From NCBI RefSeq assembly GCF_003716875.1, contig NZ_CP033077.1:806001-870000 (forward strand): a DNA stretch of 64,000 nucleotides. The letters run 5' to 3'. Made by a program: the position numbers and the translations under genes. This DNA comes from Vibrio zhugei. Lineage in GTDB: Bacteria > Pseudomonadota > Gammaproteobacteria > Enterobacterales > Vibrionaceae. Shown one piece after another: positions 28,557 to 37,236 of this stretch; within the stretch, counting starts at the first letter, position 1; the number at the start of each line of letters is the position of its first letter. The notes beneath the pieces were generated by a model that saw nothing but the letters and a program-made list of their open reading frames with translations, did no database searches and was not told the DNA's origin.

Positions 28557-28937
28557 TTAGCTCGCTTCTTGGTCTGAGACCATCGAGTCGTTGTCCGCAT
28601 CTGTATCCACGTAATCGCTGACATCATCATCCGGCTTATTGTGGCCATGCAGCGTGTGAAAACGTTTGCGACCTCTAGCTAGGCGTGTGTATTTAAGCCA
28701 CACTTTTTCTAGCTTAGTTTGAGCGAGTTCAGGCTGTTGCAACACATTCAGAAATTGAGTTTCTTCTGGGTTCTCTGCCGTCAGTGTACCTTGCTCTAAA
28801 CCCAGCATTGTTTCACCATAAATGGTTAGGAGATTTTCCTCCGTTAAGGTAAAGTCTCCCGATTTTGCGAAACCACGAGAGAATTTCTTGTTGTCGTAAA
28901 ATCGTTTTTTTCCTTGACGAAATGTAGTATCTAACAT
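28557..28937 (-). CDS. maoP: MaoP homologue (DUF413)
   Basis: 126 residues matching E. coli MaoP (YifE): RFYDNKKFSRGFAKSGDFT near the start, LEKVWLKYTRL, and RGRKRFHTLHG, ending in an acidic tail. In E. coli MaoP acts with the site maoS to organise the Ori macrodomain. The start at 28937 has TGAGG five bases upstream; an in-frame ATG at 28952 has no ribosome site. The divergent neighbour is an HdfR-like regulator, the same pairing as in E. coli. Whether it organises the ori2 region here is unknown. Confidence 0.88.
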   Translation of the reverse strand: MLDTTFRQGKKRFYDNKKFSRGFAKSGDFTLTEENLLTIYGETMLGLEQGTLTAENPEETQFLNVLQQPELAQTKLEKVWLKYTRLARGRKRFHTLHGHNKPDDDVSDYVDTDADNDSMVSDQEAS

Positions 28938-29083
28938 ATCAGCCTCATTCATGCATGCTATTGATGTATACCATTGCTTAAGGCGAAAATTAGGCGTAAT
29001 TTTGTCAAAAGGAAAACAAATTTTTTTTATTGTTGTGATTAAAAGTGTTGATTAATCAGATTAACTAAGCGTTGAGATTGTCT

Positions 29084-29983
29084 ATGGATGTCAAAGTGTT
29101 TCGCACTTTCTTAGAATTAGCGAAGGTTCGCCATTTTGGCCGAGCGGCTGAGAACTTATATCTAACCCAAGCTGCGGTGAGCGCTCGCATTAAACAATTA
29201 GAAAGTTTTTTTGATACTCAGTTATTTACTCGTGATCGTAACAACATTAAGTTGACCTCGGCTGGCGAAAGATTGATCGGTTACGCGGAAGTCATGGTGA
29301 ATACGTTGCAGCAAGCGAAGTATGAGTTATCACTCGAAGGTGACAAAGCGTTACAGCTGACAATGAGTGGTACGCCAAATATCTGGGATGGCTACTTGCA
29401 GCATTGCTTGAGCCGAGTGACCGATGCCTTTGAAGGCTATGGTTTCATTGCCGAGTTGATGTCTCGCGAGCATCTCATTCGACAATTATCGGAACGTACG
29501 TTGGATATGGCGTTCGCCTTTGATCCGATCAAAAGTGATGAATTGGAATGTAAGCAAGTCGCTGAAATGCTACTGGTTTTGGTATCGACTCAGCCGCAAC
29601 CTTTGGACGAGGTGTTTTCTCATCATTATGTGTATGTGGACTGGGGAGCGCGCTTTGCGTCCGAGCATGCACAGCGACATCCCAATGTACCGGCTCCATA
29701 TCTACGTACGTCAACCGCTCGGATTGCCTTAGATTTCATCTTAGAGAAATCGGGGGCGGCTTACTTACCGGTTTCGGTTGTTGCGCCTTTCTTAGCGACT
29801 GAACAGTTGTACGTGGTGGAAGGTGTCGATGATTGGCTGCGGCCTGTATTTTTGAGTTACCGAAAAAATAGTTCATCGCTGGCCGCGATCCAGCAAGTTG
29901 AGCAGTTAGTGAAAAGTATTGATCCCTTTACGGCTTATAGCTTGAAAAAGGCGAGTGCATACGAGAAGGAGAGACAAGCCTAG
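29084..29983 (+). CDS. hdfR: LysR-family regulator, HdfR-like
   Basis: 299 residues. The N-terminal winged helix (MDVKVFRTFLELAKVRHFGR, then AAENLYLTQAAVSARIKQLE and LFTRDRNNIKLTSAGERL) closely follows E. coli HdfR. A LysR effector domain follows (about 95-290). HdfR in E. coli represses flhDC; the target here is unknown. ATG 29084 gives the family N-terminus, and an in-frame TTG at 29072 is possible. It is divergent from maoP with a 146-base gap. Confidence 0.85.
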   Translation: MDVKVFRTFLELAKVRHFGRAAENLYLTQAAVSARIKQLESFFDTQLFTRDRNNIKLTSAGERLIGYAEVMVNTLQQAKYELSLEGDKALQLTMSGTPNIWDGYLQHCLSRVTDAFEGYGFIAELMSREHLIRQLSERTLDMAFAFDPIKSDELECKQVAEMLLVLVSTQPQPLDEVFSHHYVYVDWGARFASEHAQRHPNVPAPYLRTSTARIALDFILEKSGAAYLPVSVVAPFLATEQLYVVEGVDDWLRPVFLSYRKNSSSLAAIQQVEQLVKSIDPFTAYSLKKASAYEKERQA

Positions 29984-29994
29984 TGCTTGTCTCT
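29970..29994 (+). terminator. terminator overlapping hdfR stop codon
   Basis: AGAGACAAGC, a CTAGT loop and GCTTGTCTCT, followed by TATTGT. A perfect 10-bp stem with the hdfR stop codon in its loop; the T run is weak. Confidence 0.55.
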
Positions 29995-30018
29995 TATTGT
30001 CTCTATAAGGTGCGCTGG

Positions 30019-30456
30019 TTATTTTTTCGCGGCTAACGAATTATCCATTGCACATTTGCCGCCGCCACTGATGAGAAGTGAAATCGAGACAGCAAAAAGC
30101 GCAAGCGCGTATTCAAATCCGCCATTGGAGAGAAACAGTCCGTGCTCAATATGGACACTAAAGATAGCCACAAGCATTGTGAAAGCCGTGATTGCTGCCG
30201 CTGGTCGTGTCATTAAACCTATCAGCAACAACAAACCGCCGAAGAACTCTCCACTGCCTGCCAGTGTTGCCATTAGCATGCCCGGTTCTAACCCCATTGA
30301 TGCCATAAATTTGCTCGTACCTTCCAGTCCGTAACCGCCAAACCAGCCAAAAAGTTTTTGGCTGCCATGAGCCATAAAAATGATCCCAGCAGGGACGCGA
30401 AGTGCTAAAGGTGCAAAGTTTTGATGGGAAGTAGATAGTCGTTTTATCAGGCTCAT
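30019..30456 (-). CDS. DoxX family membrane protein
   Basis: About 145 residues with four hydrophobic helices typical of DoxX/DoxD-like proteins: LRVPAGIIFMAHGSQKLFGW, GSGEFFGGLLLLIGLMTRPA, and a C-terminal LALFAVSISLLISGGG. Function is not firmly known; family members associate with redox or thiol stress. The start MSLIKRL at 30456 is chosen by family N-terminus, but two more ATGs lie upstream (to 30480). It is a single gene convergent with hdfR. Confidence 0.82.
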   Translation of the reverse strand: MSLIKRLSTSHQNFAPLALRVPAGIIFMAHGSQKLFGWFGGYGLEGTSKFMASMGLEPGMLMATLAGSGEFFGGLLLLIGLMTRPAAAITAFTMLVAIFSVHIEHGLFLSNGGFEYALALFAVSISLLISGGGKCAMDNSLAAKK

Positions 30457-30812
30457 AGGTGTCATTCCATTTGTTATCAATCAGACGCAAAATGCGTGTA
30501 GGAACTCAGTCTATGAGATTCTTAATTTATTAATAACAAGGTAATTCCGACATACTTGTTCAATTTTTTAGAACATGAATTTTTGTGGGTAATGCTGATA
30601 ATGACTATCAATTGGACAAAATAAGAGAAGTTTTTCAAGAAAATGACCAGTTCTGTGATGTTTTAATGACATTTTCTTTGTTCATTGATTGCTTAATAAG
30701 CATATGCTGTTTTTCATGTTCAATATATTTAAATGGTATAGCGTGGCCAGGGCAAGTGGTTCTGCTGCCATATTGGTCGCTCAACCAATATGGCAACTGA
30801 CACTGACGTGAC
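30457..30812. other. intergenic region with perfect inverted repeat
   Basis: About 355 bases between DoxX and nhaD, AT-rich, no credible ORF. The one clear structure is a perfect 12-bp inverted repeat at 30766-30795 (TGCCATATTGGT and ACCAATATGGCA around six bases), 17 bases past the nhaD stop. It could terminate nhaD transcripts, but no T run follows on either strand. Confidence 0.6.
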
Positions 30813-32249
30813 TCAAAATAACGCATGATTAAGAAGCACATGACAGGCAATACTCGCCAAGTAGCCAAGTAATATCACAGGCGTCCATTTGAAGTGTCCA
30901 GCGAATGTATATCGTCCTTTAGACGCCCCCATAAGTGCGACCCCCGCCGCCGACCCGATCGACAGTAAGCTGCCGCCGACTCCCGCGGTTAAGGTGACGA
31001 GCAACCAATGTCCTAGTGACATGGCAGGATCCATCGTAAGGACCGCGTACATCACTGGAATGTTATCAATGATGGAGGATAAGACGCCCACCATAATGTT
31101 GGCTGACATCGGGCTCCATTGAGAATACATAACGTTGGATACCAGCGACAAATACCCTAGTAAGCTTAATCCACCAACACACATCACGACACCATAAAAG
31201 AACAGCAAGGTGTCCCATTCGGCTCTGGCGATTCGCTGGAAAACATCGAATGGCACCATGTTACCCATCGCTGCGAGCGTGGTTTGGTCTTTTTCTTGGA
31301 GTGCTTGATTTTTACGTTTGCTGATTGCTTGATGGAAGGTGATGCGCAGATAAAATCCATAAAACTGCAAATAGGCGAGTCCTAACATCATGCCGATGAC
31401 AGGAGGTAAACCTAAGAGAGAATGGAAGCTCACCGAGGTCAGTATGGTCAATAAAAATAACCCGACAATGGCGGTGCCTCCACGTTTCATCTCGTGATGA
31501 TGATGAATGACCGTTGGATGTTCATTCGGGAGGAAATAGGTCATGATCAGTGCTGGAATCATAAAGTTGACCAATGAAGGGATGAATAATAAGAAGAATT
31601 GACTAAATTGCACGTCTCCGGCTTGCCATACCATCAGTGTTGTAATATCGCCAAATGGACTGAAAGCGCCGCCCGCATTGGCCGCTACGACGATATTGAT
31701 GCAAGAAAGATTCACAAAACGCTGATTGTTGGCGCCTAGTTTCATGACCACCGCGCACATGAGTAGAGCCGTCGTTAAGTTATCGGCAATTGGGGAAATG
31801 ATGAAGGCCAATCCGCCAGTCACCCAAAACAAGGTTCGAAACTGAAAGTCTTTCTGTAACATCCAAGATTGTAAACGATCAAACACGCCACGTTCTTCCA
31901 TGGCGCTAATGTAGGTCATTGCCACTAGAAGAAAGAGTAATAATTCGGCGTATTCCAGCAAGTTATGCTCAATAGCCTGCTCGACGACGTCTGATTGCCC
32001 ATGTTGAGCGTAGACCCAACCGATCATTCCCCAGATTAATCCAGCCCCAAGTAACACGGGTTTCGATTTATGTAAGTGCAATTTTTCTTCACAGATAACG
32101 GCCGCGTACGCCATCACAAAAATCGCGATAGCGATGTATCCATACCAGGTGTGAGTGAGCGTTGGAATAGATTGAGAATCGCTTGCTAAGCAAAGCTTGG
32201 GGAACAATAAACTTAAAAAGACGAGTATTTGATACGTAGCATGCTTCAT
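30813..32249 (-). CDS. nhaD: Na+/H+ antiporter NhaD
   Basis: Inner-membrane sodium/proton antiporter known from vibrios and other marine bacteria. 478 residues, the usual length. A cleavable or first hydrophobic segment is followed by about 12 TM helices. Family features include FIISPIADNLTTALLM, NIVVAANAGGAFSPFGDITT and SSIIDNIPVMYAVL, which carry the conserved acidic and polar residues of the ion-transporter fold. It is a single gene. The 298 bases to poxB hold no other gene. Confidence 0.93.
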   Translation of the reverse strand: MKHATYQILVFLSLLFPKLCLASDSQSIPTLTHTWYGYIAIAIFVMAYAAVICEEKLHLHKSKPVLLGAGLIWGMIGWVYAQHGQSDVVEQAIEHNLLEYAELLLFLLVAMTYISAMEERGVFDRLQSWMLQKDFQFRTLFWVTGGLAFIISPIADNLTTALLMCAVVMKLGANNQRFVNLSCINIVVAANAGGAFSPFGDITTLMVWQAGDVQFSQFFLLFIPSLVNFMIPALIMTYFLPNEHPTVIHHHHEMKRGGTAIVGLFLLTILTSVSFHSLLGLPPVIGMMLGLAYLQFYGFYLRITFHQAISKRKNQALQEKDQTTLAAMGNMVPFDVFQRIARAEWDTLLFFYGVVMCVGGLSLLGYLSLVSNVMYSQWSPMSANIMVGVLSSIIDNIPVMYAVLTMDPAMSLGHWLLVTLTAGVGGSLLSIGSAAGVALMGASKGRYTFAGHFKWTPVILLGYLASIACHVLLNHALF

Positions 32250-32547
32250 CCATTTGACTCCATAATGTCATCTCTACCAGAAATAGTAGGGGCTCTTGGC
32301 GAGAAGCATCCTGCACTAAATCAATTAACCGTGCTTTTGACGACTATTTTTCCATGCATGGTGCAATGGTAACGTTGCCATGCTTTGGCCTGACACCGCT
32401 ATGTTAGGACTCTGTCTTTTCTTATTGGCATGACTTGAAGCGCCCTTCCAGTAAGCGCAATATAAGATGAGCTACGCTACATAGTAAGGAAAGGTATGGT
32501 TGCTGTGTAGTTACCTACCCAATGACAGGATAAGTGGAGAGTGATCG

Positions 32548-34275
32548 ATGAGTAATCAAACCATTGCGTCTTTTGTGGCAGAAACACTACGCCAGGCGGG
32601 AGTGCAACGTATCTGGGGAGTCACAGGGGACTCGTTAAATGGATTAAGTGATAGTCTACGCAAAGTGGACGAAATTGAGTGGTTAGGCACTCGTCATGAG
32701 GAAGTGGCCGCATTTGCAGCAGGCGCTGAGGCCCACATGTCTGGGAAGTTAGCGGTCTGTGCAGGCTCATGTGGACCAGGTAACATGCATTTAATTAATG
32801 GACTATATGACTGTCATCGCAATAAGGTGCCTGTTCTCGCGATTGCCGCCCACATTCCTTCTTCAGAGATCGGTTCTAATTTCTTTCAAGAAACTCACCC
32901 TCAGGAGCTTTTTAAAGACTGCAGTGTTTTCTGTGAACTCGTATCCAATCCAGAACAAATGCCATTCATGTTAGAAACGGCCATGCGTCAAGCCATTTTG
33001 CATAATGATGTGGCGGTATTGGTGCTGCCCGGTGATGTCGCTTTACAACCAATGCCAGATGGCGCTGAACCTAAATGGACAGTGCCTAAGCCAGCGCAGC
33101 TGTTGCCGCAACAAGACGACGTCCAACAATTGGCAGAGATGTTAAATGAGGGAAAAAAAATTACCTTGCTGTGCGGGGCTGGCGTGAAAGGCGCTCAGCA
33201 AGATGTGGTTGAATTGGCTCGCGTATTACAGGCGCCGATCGTTCATGCATTGCGCGGCAAAGAGTATCTCGAATACGATAATCCTTATGACGTGGGGATG
33301 ACTGGTCTGATCGGATTTGCCTCTGGGTATTATGCGATGGAAGAAGCCGATACATTATTGATGGTGGGAACCAGCTTTCCTTATCGAGCCTTCTATCCAA
33401 GCCATGCCAAGATTCTACAGATTGATAATAATCCAGCATCGTTGGGGCGACATACTCAAATTGATCTCGGTGTACTTGGTGATACGAAGTCTACTCTAGC
33501 GTCACTCATTCCATTGCTGAATTCCGATCGTTGTGATAAGCATTTAATGCGCTGTACGCAACATTATAAAGATGCGCGTCAAGCTCTGGATGACAAAGCG
33601 TCAGGCGACTCTAAGCAAGGGCTGATTCACCCTCAATACCTAACACGTTTGATCAGTGAAATCGCCAATGAGGATACGATCTTCACCTGTGATGTAGGGA
33701 CGCCAACGGTTTGGGCTGCGCGTTATCTTAAAATGAACGGTCAGCGCCGTTTAATTGGTTCGTTCAGTCATGGTTCTATGGCGAATGCGATGTCGCAAGC
33801 CATGGGGGCTCAGTCTACCGATCGTCAGCGTCAGGTGATTGCAATGTGTGGGGATGGCGGTTTCTCTATGCTGATGGGGGATCTGCTTTCGTTAAAACAA
33901 TTGAACCTGCCAGTAAAAATTGTGGTATTTAACAATCGCTCACTCGGCTTTGTCGCAATGGAGATGAAATCTGCGGGGTATTTGTCGGATGATACCGATT
34001 TAGACAATCCAAGTTTTGCGGCTATCGCACAAGCTTGCGGCATCAAAGGCGTGCACGTTTCTAAACCGGAAGACCTCGCCAGTGCATTGCAAGATACTTT
34101 ACAGAGTGACGAACCTGTTGTTCTCGAAGTTGATACCGCCAAGCAAGAGCTGGCAATGCCACCGAAAATACAATTCGAGCAAGCGAAAGGCTTTAGTTTG
34201 TATATGTTGAAAGCGATTATTAATGGGCAAGGTGATGAGATTATGGAATTAAGCAAAACCAATTGGTTGCGCTAG
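32548..34275 (+). CDS. poxB: pyruvate dehydrogenase (quinone), PoxB
   Basis: ThDP- and FAD-dependent peripheral membrane enzyme that oxidises pyruvate to acetate and CO2 and passes electrons to ubiquinone. 575 residues (E. coli 572) with very high similarity throughout: [15 protein letters not shown], the catalytic Glu in [19 protein letters not shown], the ThDP motif [15 protein letters not shown]...NN, and the C-terminal lipid-binding helix [24 protein letters not shown] lies ahead of ATG. It probably works when aerobic growth slows. Confidence 0.97.
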   Translation: MSNQTIASFVAETLRQAGVQRIWGVTGDSLNGLSDSLRKVDEIEWLGTRHEEVAAFAAGAEAHMSGKLAVCAGSCGPGNMHLINGLYDCHRNKVPVLAIAAHIPSSEIGSNFFQETHPQELFKDCSVFCELVSNPEQMPFMLETAMRQAILHNDVAVLVLPGDVALQPMPDGAEPKWTVPKPAQLLPQQDDVQQLAEMLNEGKKITLLCGAGVKGAQQDVVELARVLQAPIVHALRGKEYLEYDNPYDVGMTGLIGFASGYYAMEEADTLLMVGTSFPYRAFYPSHAKILQIDNNPASLGRHTQIDLGVLGDTKSTLASLIPLLNSDRCDKHLMRCTQHYKDARQALDDKASGDSKQGLIHPQYLTRLISEIANEDTIFTCDVGTPTVWAARYLKMNGQRRLIGSFSHGSMANAMSQAMGAQSTDRQRQVIAMCGDGGFSMLMGDLLSLKQLNLPVKIVVFNNRSLGFVAMEMKSAGYLSDDTDLDNPSFAAIAQACGIKGVHVSKPEDLASALQDTLQSDEPVVLEVDTAKQELAMPPKIQFEQAKGFSLYMLKAIINGQGDEIMELSKTNWLR

Positions 34276-34300
34276 ACTTAGGCCGAATCCCGTTTACGCT

Positions 34301-34324
34301 GCGCCTCTCATTAGGGAGGCGCTT
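34301..34324 (+). terminator. hairpin after poxB
   Basis: GCGCCTC and GAGGCGC arms around eight bases, followed by only three T. A weak terminator or leader structure between poxB and the hydrolase gene. Confidence 0.45.
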
Positions 34325-34347
34325 TACGCAAAGGAAGACCGAATAGC

Positions 34348-34962
34348 ATGAACATAGTGATTTTACACGGACTCTATATGAATGCGTCCGTTATGAAGCC
34401 GTTAAGTGAGCGTCTTGCTGCAATGGGTCATACGACTCATTTGATCAATTACAGTACAACCCATATTAAGCCCGAAGCCCTGTTTAAAGAGATCGATGAC
34501 GCGTTAGCTGAGTCGGGCAACGCGCTAGTTGGGCATAGCTTAGGCGGTTTAATGATTCAGCGCTACTTGAAGGATAGACAACTTAGCGTCGAGCAGGTGT
34601 CTCACGTAGTGACGTTGGGGTCTCCGATGCAAGGCGCTCGTATTGTGAAGGGGATTGAAAAAATAGGGATGGGGAGCATTCTGGGTAACTCCGTCGATTT
34701 TGGTTTAGAGCCTAAAGATAATGTATGGGATCTACCACAGAGTCTTGGTTGTATTGCAGGCAAAATTCAAGTGGGATTTCTGCCTTTATTCTATGGTTTC
34801 AAAGATGCATCTGATGGGACGGTTACGATCGATGAAACCCGTATCGAAGGTATGAAAGACCATGTGGCGACCTCCAATACACACTTAAGTTTGTTATACA
34901 GCGACGAGGTTATTGGCCATATTGAGCATTTTCTTCATCATGACCACTTTGCCACGCCATAG
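34348..34962 (+). CDS. alpha/beta hydrolase (putative lipase/esterase)
   Basis: 204 residues with a compact alpha/beta-hydrolase fold: VILHGLYMN (oxyanion strand), nucleophile elbow GHSLGGLM with Ser about residue 64, an acidic residue in DGTVTIDETR, and His in NTHLSLL near the C-terminus. No signal peptide, so cytoplasmic. Substrate unknown. AAGGAAG precedes ATG. It lies 72 bases after poxB with a weak hairpin between, so partial cotranscription is possible. Confidence 0.85.
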   Translation: MNIVILHGLYMNASVMKPLSERLAAMGHTTHLINYSTTHIKPEALFKEIDDALAESGNALVGHSLGGLMIQRYLKDRQLSVEQVSHVVTLGSPMQGARIVKGIEKIGMGSILGNSVDFGLEPKDNVWDLPQSLGCIAGKIQVGFLPLFYGFKDASDGTVTIDETRIEGMKDHVATSNTHLSLLYSDEVIGHIEHFLHHDHFATP

Positions 34963-35121
34963 TGCACGGTTAATGATCAATATTTCGAGGTAATTAACAT
35001 TTAATTAATTGATATTTTTGATTTTTTGCATTAGTTCAAGTCACCGTAATAATTAAGCTATAATCAATTGATACTTTTTATAGTTTGTTGCCAACGAAGT
35101 CATTATTGCGAGGGGTTTTCT

Positions 35122-36627
35122 TTGGGCTATGCTTCAAAAATCAAATATAAGATAAGCGTTGCGGTTATCTTGTTGACGTTATGTTTGATCATCATTGGTG
35201 GAGTTCTCATGGTTTATCGAGCCCATTATACGATAAACCAATACGCCATTACTCACTCGCGTGCGATCTCGTTAGATGTTGACTTATTGTTTGAAAATAT
35301 CTTAACCGACTATTACATAAAGCTTGATAATCACCGTTCGACCTGCCAAGAATTCTTACTAGAAGCGCAACAATTTGTGTTGGCGAATCCTTACATTCGC
35401 TCCGTGTCCCAAACCAATGACAAGCACATTTATTGCAGTACGATTAGCCTAGATAAAAAAGTTCCTTACACGTTAGGAAGTAGTGATAAACGCGTATCAA
35501 TTAAATACATTCCATCGAGTCCGTTAGTCAAAAATTCCGATGTGTTTTTACTAAGCCTCAAAACATGGAAAGATACAGTCAAGTTTGGGATTGATAGCCT
35601 CATCATCCAAGACATTCTCTACACGGAAATGAATTACTATACGCCAACTTTTGTGGTGGATGGTTATCAAGTCTCGCGCTCCGGGATAAAAAAAATTGAT
35701 AGTTTGGATCCGGATGGTCACTTTATTTCAAATAATCAATATCTAGAGGTGTATTACACGATAGATGACAGTAATTATACCAACTATTTTTTGATTAATT
35801 ATTCTTACTACTTTGTTTTTTTAGTGGCTTTATCGTTTCTGATTGGGCTATTAGCGTATCGCTATTTAATCCGAGTTGACTGGATGATTATTGCGATCAG
35901 ACGAGGGTTAAAAAGGGATGAGTTCGTGCCTTTTTTACAACCCATATTTAATGGCAGTGGACAACTAACGGGCGCTGAGATACTCGTTCGTTGGCAACAT
36001 TATAAAAAAGGAATGATTGCTCCCAACGATTTTATCCTTACTGCCGAACACAGTGGGCAAATTAATCGAATTTTTAATCGATTAGTCATGAAACTGGTTT
36101 ATTCACTGACCGAGTATCAACATCGATTACCGGAGAATTTTCATATCGCCTTTAATATTTGTGCCACTCAACTGATTGACCCCTGCTTGTTGCGCGATTG
36201 CATGGTGGTACAAGTTCAGTTAAAGCAATGCAGTTTGGTGCTTGAGCTCACGGAGCGGGTTGAAGTTCCCGATGATCAACGCTTCTTCGATGGTATTCAT
36301 GAGCTTAAATCTAAGGGGATTAAGATTTCTTTGGATGATTTTGGCATTGGTCACTCTTCTCTGACTTATCTGAAAAATATTCAATTTGATCTATTAAAAA
36401 TCGATAAAAGCTTCGTTGATATGATTGATGAAAATAATGCCAATGACCATATTGTTGCGAATGTTTTGGACTTAGCTGAGAGGCTTAGGGTACCTACCGT
36501 GGCTGAAGGAATCGAGTCTGCTTATCAAGCTCAGTATTTGAATGAGCGACACGTCGATTATTTCCAAGGTTACTATTTCGCAAAGCCGATGCCATTGGAG
36601 CAGTTTATTTCTCAATATTGCGTTTAG
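35122..36627 (+). CDS. CSS-motif EAL c-di-GMP phosphodiesterase
   Basis: Probable inner-membrane phosphodiesterase that hydrolyses c-di-GMP. About 501 residues: TM1 (about 9-32), a periplasmic loop with conserved cysteines (CQEF, IYCSTI) resembling the CSS redox-sensing domain of E. coli Pde proteins, TM2 (about 230-250), and a C-terminal EAL domain (about 262-500). Catalytic residues look complete: EIL in place of EAL, FNICAT, LELTER, LDDFGIGHSS, KIDKSF, VAEGIES and FQGYYFAKP. The best start is TTG 35122, six bases after AGGGG; a second TTG at 35068 has no ribosome site. No ATG is available at the N-terminus. Confidence 0.85.
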   Translation: MGYASKIKYKISVAVILLTLCLIIIGGVLMVYRAHYTINQYAITHSRAISLDVDLLFENILTDYYIKLDNHRSTCQEFLLEAQQFVLANPYIRSVSQTNDKHIYCSTISLDKKVPYTLGSSDKRVSIKYIPSSPLVKNSDVFLLSLKTWKDTVKFGIDSLIIQDILYTEMNYYTPTFVVDGYQVSRSGIKKIDSLDPDGHFISNNQYLEVYYTIDDSNYTNYFLINYSYYFVFLVALSFLIGLLAYRYLIRVDWMIIAIRRGLKRDEFVPFLQPIFNGSGQLTGAEILVRWQHYKKGMIAPNDFILTAEHSGQINRIFNRLVMKLVYSLTEYQHRLPENFHIAFNICATQLIDPCLLRDCMVVQVQLKQCSLVLELTERVEVPDDQRFFDGIHELKSKGIKISLDDFGIGHSSLTYLKNIQFDLLKIDKSFVDMIDENNANDHIVANVLDLAERLRVPTVAEGIESAYQAQYLNERHVDYFQGYYFAKPMPLEQFISQYCV

Positions 36628-36670
36628 TGTTGCTCTGGTGTGGCGAGTAAACCCTTAAGTCAAAGATGGA

Positions 36671-36690
36671 ATTGTGATTTTGCTCACAAG
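36671..36690. promoter_or_regulatory. CRP-type operator
   Basis: TGTGA (36673-36677), six bases, TCACA (36684-36688): exact CRP half-sites, just upstream of the slyA-like promoter, centred about 48 bases before the expected transcript start. Confidence 0.6.
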
Positions 36691-36693
36691 TTA

Positions 36694-36722
36694 TTTACTT
36701 AGCATGCTAAGTAATTTATACT
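36694..36722 (+). promoter_or_regulatory. slyA-like promoter with 20-bp palindromic operator
   Basis: TTACTTAGCATGCTAAGTAA (36695-36714) is a perfect palindrome with the core TTAGCATGCTAA, one base from the SlyA consensus TTAGCAAGCTAA. It covers the spacer of a promoter formed by TTTACT (36694-36699) and TATACT (36717-36722), 17 bases apart. It therefore looks like an autoregulatory operator. Confidence 0.75.
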
Positions 36723-36752
36723 CTGCCTTCGCTAAGACAATAGGGCACACCA

Positions 36753-37208
36753 ATGATCCACGATTCTGATGTTTTTCTTCAGTTATCTCTTGCCGAACAG
36801 TTACTTAAAGTTTCCCGCGTATGGAAAATGGCGGCAGATAAAGAGCTTGCCCCTTTAGGATTAACGCATCCACGTTGGACGGCCTTGTGGAAGCTTCGTC
36901 GGCTTGGCGATAATGTTGGACAAAAACAGTTGGCATCGGCATTGGAAATCGAATTGCCTTCTTTAATGAGAACACTCAGTCAACTTGAACAACAAGCATT
37001 GGTTGTTCGTCATCCGTGTGAACATGATAAGCGCAGCCGCTTAGTGTGTTTAACGGAAGACGGGAAACAGCTTCTTACCAAGATGGAAGCGCGTATCGTG
37101 CAAGTACGCAGTGATATTTTGTCTGGTATTGCTTGTGAAGACGCTGAAAAACTTTCCCTTTTATTAAATACCATGACTGGTAACGCCCTAAAAATGCTTA
37201 GCGAATGA
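36753..37208 (+). CDS. MarR-family regulator, SlyA-like
   Basis: 151 residues, winged-helix MarR fold resembling SlyA: RVWKMAADKELAPLGLTHPRW at the dimer/first helix, then QKQLASALEIELPSLMRTLSQLEQ (recognition helix) and the wing RHPCEHDKRSRLVCLTEDG. It lies 28 bases ahead of a HlyD-type and a DUF2955 gene, an arrangement like the slyA/ydhIJK neighbourhood of E. coli. It probably represses its own operon through the palindrome at 36695-36714 and is released by small aromatic compounds; the ligand is inferred. Confidence 0.9.
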   Translation: MIHDSDVFLQLSLAEQLLKVSRVWKMAADKELAPLGLTHPRWTALWKLRRLGDNVGQKQLASALEIELPSLMRTLSQLEQQALVVRHPCEHDKRSRLVCLTEDGKQLLTKMEARIVQVRSDILSGIACEDAEKLSLLLNTMTGNALKMLSE

Positions 37209-37236
37209 AGTCAACTTTGAATAAAAAGAGGCGTTT

